The notes under the pieces: model-generated | Told to the model about the DNA's origin: nothing | Database searches by the model: none | The model's input: the letters and a program-made list of their open reading frames with translations, nothing else | Source: Ancylostoma caninum | Taxonomy: Eukaryota > Nematoda > Chromadorea > Rhabditida > Ancylostomatidae | DNA: 64,000 nucleotides | Assembly (NCBI GenBank): GCA_037903475.1 | Contig: JBAJFG010000611.1 | Span: 2,418,001 to 2,482,000 of the forward strand | Direction: 5' to 3' | Position numbers and translations under genes: made by a program | Shown here: positions 55,200 to 64,000 of the stretch, in pieces | Numbering within the stretch: the stretch's first letter is position 1 | Layout of the letters: each line of letters begins with the position of its first letter

Positions 55200-56870
55200 G
55201 AGAAAAAGAACAAGCAGAGGCAGCGACTACGGAAGACTTCGTTGTGCTAAGAAATGAATTCTGTTTCGTTTCGTCAAAGGACTCTCTCTAATGATCTGAA
55301 GAAAAGTCATACTACCCTAGAAATTGAAGCTTAAACGAACAAAGTTTTCAGCATTAATCCAATAAGGGAGGAGAAGTGAACATCCCAAGGAACGATTCCT
55401 AAAAATGCGGATTAATGATGGGCTGACGCTGATGAGCAGAAAGCCGTGGAGGCATAAGGTCTTTGGGCGTAAATGGCGACATATCAGTTAAAATGCTGAG
55501 ACATTACCACTCATAATGAGGGCGGCAACCTTCTTGATAAATGTTACAGTGAACACGCGCGTAGGTGTTCTGCGTAACTGTCAACATGGGAAGCAATCCC
55601 ACGTACTGATTTTCCCCGTAGGACGTGGTTGCTATGTTCCAACGCATCATACTCTAACTAACATTCTAACCTCAGACTTTAATCGATTTCATCCACCTAT
55701 TGATGGAACCGGAATATTCCCTCTAATTGGGCAGCTCTTTTGGGAACTTTTTACTCTTCTCGGTTTAGGTTTTTCTCTTCTAAAAATGAGGATTCCCGAA
55801 AAATTTTGTTGCAGCCTATCAGCACCACATTCATTCGTGCTCTCACCACTAAAAAAGTTTGCAAACTAACTATATGACTATACTAACTATACGAGAGTCA
55901 GTAAGCTTTTGTTCTGACTGTATAACTCTTTTTGCTACTTCTGAGGAGAAGGGCATCTCCTAAACTGATTGATCAAGATGAATCGAAATAAACCGGCGAC
56001 AACGGTGGTGGAAAAGATGCGTATCGATTGCCGCATTGCATCGTCTTGGATGGCTTTCAAACAATGCTCGTCGTTTCATATCGGCTTAACGGAAATGCAC
56101 CTAAAATGAAAGGACGATATAAGCGATAGCAGTAATGGAAACGATGTCTATCGATTGTCATGTCACAACGATTCTTCTCGGTCATCATCATTCTCGCCGC
56201 TTGCCTTATCCAGGTGACCACTGGCGGCGATCGCCGCGATTGCAGGCGAACGCAGCGGCAGCGACGATTACCGGCGATGTCTGCAGATTCTGTTAATGGA
56301 GAGAGAGCGGAAAAATAAAAAGGAACAGAGGTGAACTCGAGGGGAAGGGTTGGATGTCTTTTTTCAACTCAGAAGTTGAAGCTTTGCTTTGTTTGTGACA
56401 CTGCGATTTATTTATGTTTCTCTTCATTTCACAGTCACGTGGAACGATAGCACTACCCAGTACCGCAGCATTAGCCAGACTTCTCCCCTCCCCCCCCCCC
56501 CCCCCAGGAGACTGTTTGGCCGTACTTCCGCTAACTCGAACGCAAGTGCTCGTAATACTCAACAATACTTTCTATGTATGTTTGTTCCGTCCCAAAGGTT
56601 TGATTTCACCGTCGTTCTCGAAGGCGTGGAAGTTCTTCAGGATGTGCGTTTTCTATTTGCACATCCAAATCATCCAAGCCAAAGCACACCAGGCGCGCAG
56701 TTGCGGAATAAAATCCCACCAATTTTATGAAGCAGAATCAGCTGCAGAACCACAGTCACAGCAACCTACAGAATGGGCTAAAGCTTACTAATTGGGAAGC
56801 CTTGTTGTTATACGGCATAAATGAGATGTCATGACGATATTGAAGATCACCCAAATGGAAGAGACAGCAA
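55200..56870. other. Unresolved; C-homopolymer
   Basis: Open frames at 55516-55869 (+) and 56389-56791 (+) have no recognised domain; the latter crosses a run of C at about 56488-56506. A GC-rich patch at 56010-56285 with ATCGATTG and GGCGATCGCCGCG units may be a decayed relative of the palindromic-end MITE. Confidence 0.3.
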
Positions 56871-56874
56871 AAAA

Positions 56875-57168
56875 TCAGCTGCTATGGACATTATTCTTTC
56901 TGCTGTTCATTGAGATAATCCGCAACACTTCATGTGTTTCCCTTGCAGAGATTTCGGTTTCAAGCGCTAGGGTTGTGCACTTCACATCAAAATCCGTTTT
57001 CCGTGCTGAATGTGAGGGACCGACAGGTTTCACCCACATAAGTTGAAGAAATGTTAAGGATTCTATTTGGCAAACAACCTCTGAATTGGCCCAATCTCCA
57101 AATATTCCGCTAGGGCAAACGTCGCAATTTCGAGGGATGATGAGAGGTGAATGCTTTTTTTCTGTCAA
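56875..57168 (-). pseudogene. Decayed PLE GIY-YIG fragment
   Basis: CDVCPSGIFGDWANSEVVCQ-IE and TDFDVKCTTLALETEISARE parallel the CPYGKTRDC...GVICQLE and DFDVKYVILTYESEISARK segments of the copy at 44.1-44.8 kb; the YIGETGR core has decayed (LMWVKPVG). Confidence 0.7.
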
Positions 57169-57169
57169 A

Positions 57170-60100
57170 ATATTTCATCACTTCATACTGACTAATAAAT
57201 AAGGAAATAGGCAAAGAAATAAAGTCGCTGATTTGAAAGCTATCACTTGGCACATAGAATTCATAGAAATCCTGGTCCTAAGTTGATTGCTTTCATACAG
57301 GTAGAAAATTGCGAAGGATGCTGTGAAATGCATTAGTATGAAATGCACTGTCTTCATAAGAAGGAGGCATGCCTAATGTCAGTATGGGATGCACTATCCG
57401 AAGAATACATTTCTCCTGAGCAAAGCATGGGAGGATATCTACTTTGGACAAACAACGAGTATTGACAGGCTCATATTTAACGAGTTATGTTTGCCTTCAC
57501 AGTTCCGAGCTGGAACTTCCACTGCCCCAACATAATTTTTGTGCTTATCGATTGTGTGGAATTTGTTGGTGTCCAACACAGAAGTAGATTTCGGTGCAGG
57601 TAATAGCGACGGATTATTGTTTGGTTGCGGCAAGTAATGACATACATATCAAGGAAAAAACAGCTTTTAACTATCCGAAACATCGAGCAGTTGAGTCGAT
57701 GAACAGGGGCTGCTCTGATAATGAGCGGTGCATTGTGTCCTTGAGTTCAGCAGCACGTGTGGTTCCACTTATTTGAGGACACTTTTTTAGGAAAGCTGCG
57801 TAGATTGAGTGCAAGCAAGGCAGAATTCTTGTTCATCTATCGAGATGGGAGTCTTGCCAGAGCTAACGACTAATACTGCAACTGCTCATACATGAGCTAA
57901 CCATGGTTAAGAACAGGGCCTAAGGAGAAGGATTAAAAAAATGAGAAGTTCATGACCTCAAGATGACCATCGATGCCATCGATGCCTCTCAAGTTGTCAT
58001 AGCACACCGTCAAAAGGTAGTGAATAGTACGAGAGGCGAAACAGCACGAAGGTGCACATGCATCCTCAGTTCTTAACTTACCAGACCTCTTAAGGCTATA
58101 GTTCGTTAATGCCTAACCGAGCAAGTTAGCAAACCAAAGTTCACATCTTGTGCTTCTTAGCATAAGATATTCTGTAAGATGAGCAATAACGCTTATCATT
58201 GTTGGCTTCCTTGGTTAACGTTCCATGAATGCCAGTCCACAAGCTCTCCAGACAAAGCTAAATTAATACATTGATTTTCAAGGAAAAAAAAAAGAACATG
58301 AGCAAGATTTTTTCATGAGAAATATGCACATAACTAGTGATGTGGTACAGACAAGAGCGCTGTTTCTTAGGCAAATCACCCTTGCCCTGTTGAATAGCTC
58401 TTTCTGAGGCACTAAAATCGCGAACAAATATCGCGGCATGGGTAGGGGCTGCTTTCCTCTCAAGCTCCTTCGAATGCGTACTATTCGTGAGATAATGTTT
58501 GTCAACACTTTTTAAGAATTTTTCAAGCCCCCATAGACAATGAATGAGTTTGGACAGGAGCTGGTAACACAGCCGCTACGTTGAGCCGATCGATTTGGAT
58601 GTGTTCCACAGAGCTCATCACCTCCATTCGGATCATCTCGCGGAACAAGATTCAGCCGCTTATTTTACCGATGTAAATAAATCTGACGAACTTGCCGTAA
58701 TCCGAGAATCTATAAAAATGCCCCAGCTCGTGCAGAATTGAGCTCTCCACTCCGGGTTGCGGTAGGCTGTGCATCTTAGGAAAACTATCCCTTAAAATTT
58801 TTTGGAAGGGGACAGGCCAAGAGAAGCCTGGCGAATTTTTACCCTCTTCAACCTCAGAATGGTATGTATTTTATTTTTATAAAGTCTTATAAAATACAGT
58901 TAGTTCCGATTTCTTGATAATATTTTCGGAGCGATGAGAGGAAGCAGTAGACTAGCAAAACTTCTGCTACATACATATTTCCTCACTGATAGGCAAGAAA
59001 TTGCAGGAACACATATGCGTAATTTCTTAATCGCAACTCTTCCACCTAATGAATGATTTTAAATAGGGAATCTCTGACCATTATTATTCTACTATTACGA
59101 TTATTACTTAATTTTTTTCTCAATAAACAGCGAATAGAATCCGAATTAACTAAACTGCTGAGCAACCAAACACAGAAATCGCCTGATTGAATTGATTTTT
59201 CGTAACTCGTTGATCCTTTATTCTCCTGGATTCGAAGCAGAGAGAAGTTTTGAAAACCTCATGACTGAATATTCGGGGTTGGAAACAGCTTTGATAACTG
59301 TGCACAATAGAAATGTAGCTGAATTGACAGAACACCATTCATGAATACATCACGTCACTCCTCCTTTGTTCCATAAAAGCGTTCACATCTCCATGTTCTA
59401 CATTCGAAGAGAACGAAAACTCAATCTAATGAATATGTCTCATATCGCGATTTTTTGACTGCAGAATAGATGCAGACTCACGGAAGATGTGTCAACTCGC
59501 TCAAGATACGTCAACCTGTTGTGGTGCAGGGGCAATGAACAACTCTCCCGTGGATAACTGAGATTCAGTGCCAATACAATTTGTTAAAAACAGAACAGTT
59601 CAATTATATTTTCATTCGGAATCTTTGCCTCAGCTACATTGTTCTTTTCGAAGGTTTTTGGGGATGTTTCACTGGCTAAAATTGGTACTCACCTTCTCCG
59701 TTCTGTTACTTTGAGCCTACGTTTTCCGCTCTAATAATACCTTTACCTTCTAACTAACAAGAAAATTGTATTAGACAAGAAAAACCTCCTAGAATTAATG
59801 TACTAGGGTGGTCTGGAAATATTGGCTGCAACCAATTTGAGACTTCCTGGAGGTTCCTTACTCCACAATCTCAGAATCTACATTCTCTTTGATATCTCCA
59901 TCTTTTAATTTCTTGAACCGTTAGTCATTGATTACTGGATGGTGTAACACTACAACATGTAAAACTACAGTATCATGATCAGGTTTTATGAAGAGAACGA
60001 AGAGAAGACTTGGGGATTCTTGGGCTATTACTCATTTCTCAAACCAATGTGGAGTTGTAGGCTCGAGCTAAAAACCATTTCTTTAACCACTTTGTTGCTC

Positions 60101-60600
60101 AAAACTTGTCCCGAATTTCCACAGCGCTTCAGCATTTTTTCTCTGAATCTGTTTTCACAGCCATGATCACTGGACAATACATTTGTTGCCCCTTATCCCT
60201 TAGTTTCGAAATTCGGCATAAGTTTAATTGGCGTTGATGTGTCCAAATACTGCTCCCCTACCGGTTAGTTCATCATTGTTATCATTACCTGGTAGTTTGC
60301 AATTAATTCTTAAAAGATGAATTCTAACTAATTCGCAAGTGTTCCTAAGAAAGTTCAGCTGATAATTTTGAAAGTTCAAAGGAACTCTGTGTCGTGATTT
60401 GGTAACAAATTTCCAAAAGCCACGCCATGATAAGTGCTTTTCGAGATTCATCGCTGACTGCTGGCGCTTTCGGCGATGACATTTCCCTGCTGATAAGAAA
60501 TACTTAAAAACGAAGCAAAGGCTCCGAAACCAGATTCAGCTATTGAACTCGGCCAGTTTTACGAGCACGACACATCACGTTGTTCACGTTGAATGCGAAG
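57170..60600. other. Unresolved region
   Basis: Coding-like minus-strand blocks at about 57480-57600 (QSISTKIMLGQWKFQLGTVK) and 58375-58510 (NIISRIVRIRRSLRGKQPLP, ending at a possible GTGATT donor) were seen but not joined to neighbours. No repeats of note. Confidence 0.3.
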
Positions 60601-60655
60601 ACTATTGACATAATATGCATTATTGAGCGTTTTCATGCTTCCCTTAATTGAAAAT

Positions 60656-60912
60656 ATGGAGCGACGCACACGAACGACGAGGCGCGGAACCAGCGTGCGG
60701 CCTGCTGTGGGAATTTTCACGAGTGAGAACGAAAAACAACGTACTCGTTGCATTAGTCGGCACTTAACCCATTTACAGCTCATAAAGAAAGCTCTCCTCA
60801 CAAGCAACTTTAATATGCAGATCTTGCTGTGCGTAGAAAATTGCTTTATGAGAATTTGGTCGATCCAGCAATGGCCAGGCAGCAGTACATGGACGTTCGT
60901 GATGCTGTGTAG
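60656..60912 (+). CDS. Two-exon small gene, 57 residues
   Basis: Exon 60656-60740 starts ATG (MERRTRTTRRGTSVRPAVGI) and ends C|gtactc; exon 60821-60912 follows AATATGCAG, with the split codon giving His, then LAVRRKLLYENLVDPAMARQ and a stop. The 80-nt intron is typical of the window. Basic N-terminus, helical C-terminus; no family recognised. Too short for an ORF scan because of the intron. Confidence 0.55.
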
Positions 60913-61256
60913 AAAGCGGCTGTACATATATGGGCATTTGTAACTCATGACCATTACTAAAGATATTCATGATTACCTATGCCAAAAAAAAGCACATATC
61001 TTAGGGAGAAGGCCACATACAAATCCGCCTCCTACAACCGATATCCTCGGCTAAGTTGTGTTGTTCAATCCGCCTACTATATTCCTCTCAGTAGACAAAC
61101 GAAAATCCGCGAAAGTGGTTGAGGAGCAAGCGTATCTCTGAACTTGAAAAAGTGCCATTGAATTCTCAAAAATGCAAATAAAGGATTATATGGGGTGTAC
61201 AGGAACCTGAGAGATTATATGCTGTCGAACACGAAGAAAAGTTTGTTTTTACCCAG

Positions 61257-61428
61257 GAATTGTTACTAAAGTCCTCCTTCTCAATATTTGTTCGCCCAGA
61301 ATCCCCTATGAATTCTTTGTTCATGGTTTAAGATGGTTATCCTTGGTAACATTTGTTCGTCTTAGCTTTGCTCTTTGCAGGATATAGAAAAGGAGATCTC
61401 AGAGGAGATCACAAAACTACTAACTTAG
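61257..61428 (+). CDS. Last two exons of an unidentified gene
   Basis: Exon 61257-61325, after TTTTTACCCAG, reads ELLLKSSFSIFVRPESPMNS and ends at ATG|gtttaa; a 55-nt intron with a TCTTTGCAG acceptor leads to DIEKEISEEITKLLT and TAG (61381-61428). Phase 0 throughout. An upstream block near 61095 (DKRKSAKVVEEQAYL) may be another exon. Confidence 0.5.
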
Positions 61429-61777
61429 GAGTCTCTTGAATGAGTAGCCTCGTCCCACATGTAGTTCCCCAACCTCATAAAACAAAATCGATCGGGTACT
61501 TTTAGAAAACTTCGACAGTGTAAATATATAATACAAGTACTGTATCGCGGATCTGTAATTCGCACAATTATGTGCTATAGATATTTAACCGGTCCAAGAA
61601 AGGGAACTGCCTATTTCTTTGTCATAGACTGAACGATGTTCACAAATAATCACGTTGTTTGCAGAAAAAAGCCGAAATTCTAGCATTGTCCTCTGTTTTT
61701 TAGCACTTCCCTTGTTTATGGCACACCTCAAATGTCTTGAAGAAACTAATAAATTGTAATTTTAATTGTAATTCCAG

Positions 61778-61837
61778 GATGGCTATGAGATGCACGCTGA
61801 CAGCGAATTTGGTGATGCAGAACTCTCCATTCGATAG
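61778..61837 (+). CDS. Short terminal exon
   Basis: After GTAATTCCAG, DGYEMHADSEFGDAELSIR then TAG. It starts with the same phase as exon 61381-61428, so it could be an alternative last exon of that gene. Confidence 0.4.
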   Translation, partial: DGYEMHADSEFGDAELSIR

Positions 61838-62743
61838 AGGGAGTGGGTAAAAACTTACTAATAATGGCTCTTATCTCGCTTTGCACCAATTTCGGATGAA
61901 AATGCAGAAAACGTTCTCAGATGTGAGGAATTACACTGGTTATTGCAAACAAATCGGCATCGATTCGTCTTCGGAACTGTTTTCAAAGGAGAACTTCAAC
62001 ACTAAACTCTTATGTGGAGTGACAGTTCTATTAACAAGCCGATTTCCTACCAACAAGAACATGTCCACTGAAGCAAGAAAATGTCAAATGGAGCTTTGTA
62101 GTGTTATTTTCGACTGCACAACTTTCTTCTATGTTCTAGGGCAAAATCCCAGTTGTGCGTGCCACCAAAAAAACACTGAGCACTAGGTTTTTGAGCAGTA
62201 GGTTTTTCCGCGGATAACCATAGAAACCATGGATACCCAACCTACAAAAAGTGTGAACTTCTTAAGTTAGATAACATTTATGAAATTTTCAACAAAATCC
62301 CCATCTAACTGCTAATGTTTTCCAGTAAAAGCTATTCTCGCCCGAACTACATATTGCAGCTCTAGAGTTGCAAATCGAAACGAATAGACGCTTCCAGTAA
62401 AGAACCAGGCCGAATAAACATGTTCGAGCACTTGACATCATTGCCTGTTGCTCCTCATGAATAGATCAGTAGGGCGCGGTGAGTTTCCCATCGAGAATTC
62501 ATTTTCCTGCTCGGGAAACCACTTTATACGTTCATATTGGGAACAAGTTCTAACCGTCGCTTTCCAATCATCATACGTATTATATTTCCAATTTTCAATT
62601 ATTCATTGAAAGATAGCTATGGACAGAAGCTTTCCATAAAGTTGGTGCGTCAATATCTTAGCGAAAGACAGAACGAAAACAAAATGATTACTCATGCATA
62701 TTACCAATGTTTCCTAATTTCTCATCTGATTCCAGAAACATGA

Positions 62744-62841
62744 ATTGGCATCCCGGAAAAACAAAATACACTCAAACATTGACGTACAATGAAGAGGAGA
62801 TCACTTCTTCTCTCCTAAAATTAGGATTTTTTGAAATTTCC
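62744..62841 (+). CDS. Possible internal exon
   Basis: Flanked by a TGATTCCAG acceptor and a TCC|gtgagc donor. The frame reads NMNWHPGKTKYTQTLTYNEE and then EITSSLLKLGFFEIS. A different frame (KHELASRKNKIHSNIDVQ) is also open to a stop. Confidence 0.4.
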
Positions 62842-63741
62842 GTGAGCGTATTTCATCTAATACGTTTAAATCTTCACTTTTCGTGTTGGGTAGACTTTAA
62901 CGGGCAATTTGTCTTCGAATCAAACTTATTTCAAAGCCAGCCAGCTGGGCTCGTAGCGTTATCGTAGGCATTTGCTCAACTAATGGTTCATCAACTATCT
63001 AAGATTGCACAGAAAAGTGTAATGTACCTAGGAAATCAAAATAATTGCCTGAAATCTATCCAGTATTGGCCGAACTGCGAATTATACTATGTGCTAGTTC
63101 CGTTTCATGAAGAAAGGCAAGAAAAACCAGTCTTTCTGGTGTTCAAAACTCGTATCTCGTGAGTCTTTTGAACGAGTTGCCGAACTCCACATGTTGTTCT
63201 CCAAACATATAAGGCAAAATCGATCGATTACTTCCAGAAAACATCGACAACCTCAAAATATTGTGTACACACACTAAATAGGCATAAGAATAAAAAAGAA
63301 TAAAGAACTCACTTTAAACTCATAGAAAGATCTGGAAAATATAGGAAAACTGTAAGGCTATTGACAGTCGTTCTATGGCCTGGAAGTCGATCTGACTACT
63401 ATATTCAACTCCAAGGACCTATGCGCCTGAATGCATTATCAGGATTACCCGTGGTGAAATGTTGACTTCCCTGTTTACAATGGGTAAATCTGTGAGCAGT
63501 CAACCAGTCTACCTCGCGTAATCTCAAGATTCATGCGGCCTATGTACGTAGCTAATCAATCTGCTAAACCATAAACATTCAAGAACCGAAAAAATCTTCG
63601 GTTTCCGGGATAGACAAAGGTCTACTTCACATCATGTCTTTCCTCCAGGTATATGATACTCCTCATTGTTTGGATACTCAAATTTTCAAGTTATTCGGAA
63701 TCGAATATCTAAGTAGAGTATTTTTTACAATTATTCAGTCT

Positions 63742-63814
63742 CGACTGCTCTACATGTCCGCACTGTCGAAGTCGATAAGCTCAGGAAGCATCTGTGTGGC
63801 AACTCAGGACCTTG
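63742..63814 (+). CDS. Possible internal exon
   Basis: Between an ACAATTATTCAG acceptor and a TTG|gtaaag donor, the frame reads STALHVRTVEVDKLRKHLCG-NSGP. No family recognised. The gene would continue past the window end. Confidence 0.4.
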
Positions 63815-64000
63815 GTAAAGTTCTGAATTTTTCTAGCGGTATCTACAAGTTGTGAGCCGTTGTTTCGCCTGAGTGCTGCAAAACAAATGGGCACAAAATG
63901 ACGCTGTTAATACTGGAATACTGTTCCACAGCTAATTCCTGTTGATAGCTGCTAATCTTTACTGCTCAGGTTCACACCAGAACTCCCATATAAAAAACAT

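Larger units (their letters stand above)
61425..63262. repeat. Diverged direct repeat pair
   Basis: Segments of about 105 bases at 61425-61530 and 63158-63262 share blocks such as CCACATGT-GTTC-CCAA, AAAATCGATCG-TACTT and AGAAAAC-TCGACA in the same order and orientation. The space between them is not part of the repeat. Confidence 0.6.

Overview
The window reads as nuclear DNA of a nematode, most likely a strongylid (clade V, hookworm-like). This is inference from style: many short exons separated by introns that are often 50-80 nt, pyrimidine-rich ...TTNCAG acceptors, GTAAG/GTGAG donors, moderate GC, and dense small DNA transposons and Penelope-like retroelements. There are no bacterial operons, rRNA genes, free-standing tRNA genes or CRISPR arrays. 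Most long open frames are not genes; the real genes were found by reading splice-bounded coding blocks.

Main gene, about 3.2-19.5 kb, minus strand. Thirteen coding blocks assemble into a very divergent myosin motor. They run from the N-terminal NPF segment (17.1-17.6 kb) through a P-loop with GVSGSGKS (15.1 kb), a degenerate switch I (NNQSSRA), the upper and lower 50-kDa regions (12.2-15.0 kb), a switch II variant (VDAPGY, 9.1 kb), a cleft and actin-binding stretch (4.4-4.8 kb) and a converter (3.5 kb). Most junctions keep the reading frame. Upstream proline-rich and coiled-coil exons (17.9-19.5 kb) probably belong to the same gene. Its introns host several transposons.

Other genes are small or seen only in part: a terminal exon pair at 0.7-1.1 kb (-), single terminal exons near 21.1, 51.6 and 55.1 kb (-) and 30.8, 52.1 and 53.2 kb (+), a 3-exon micro-gene at 31.4 kb (+), a TATA-box/signal-peptide first exon at 33.0 kb (+), a four-exon gene at 36.7-37.5 kb (+), a four-exon gene at 46.7-47.3 kb (-), a 58-residue two-exon gene at 60.7 kb (+) and further exons at 61.3-63.8 kb (+). 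Most have no recognised family.

Mobile DNA dominates the rest. (i) Penelope-like elements: an RT-bearing copy at 38.9-41.9 kb with the GIY-YIG-type remnant placed before the RT and interrupted by a tRNA-derived SINE with a perfect 14-bp target duplication; a minus-strand copy at 44.0-45.1 kb with the GIY-YIG domain at the C-terminus followed by a hammerhead-like motif; and fragments at 48.7 and 56.9 kb. (ii) A decayed mariner transposase at 5.9-6.6 kb and several TA-flanked Tc1/mariner MITEs. (iii) A TTAA-flanked, piggyBac-like MITE family (four copies). (iv) A GC-rich MITE with a different 22-bp palindrome at each end (two copies in opposite orientation). (v) A long-TIR element with telomere-like blocks at 3.7-4.3 kb. 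There is also an 870-bp polypyrimidine tract at 28.85-29.72 kb, a variant tandem repeat at 24.8-25.4 kb and a near-perfect long hairpin at 42.9-43.1 kb.
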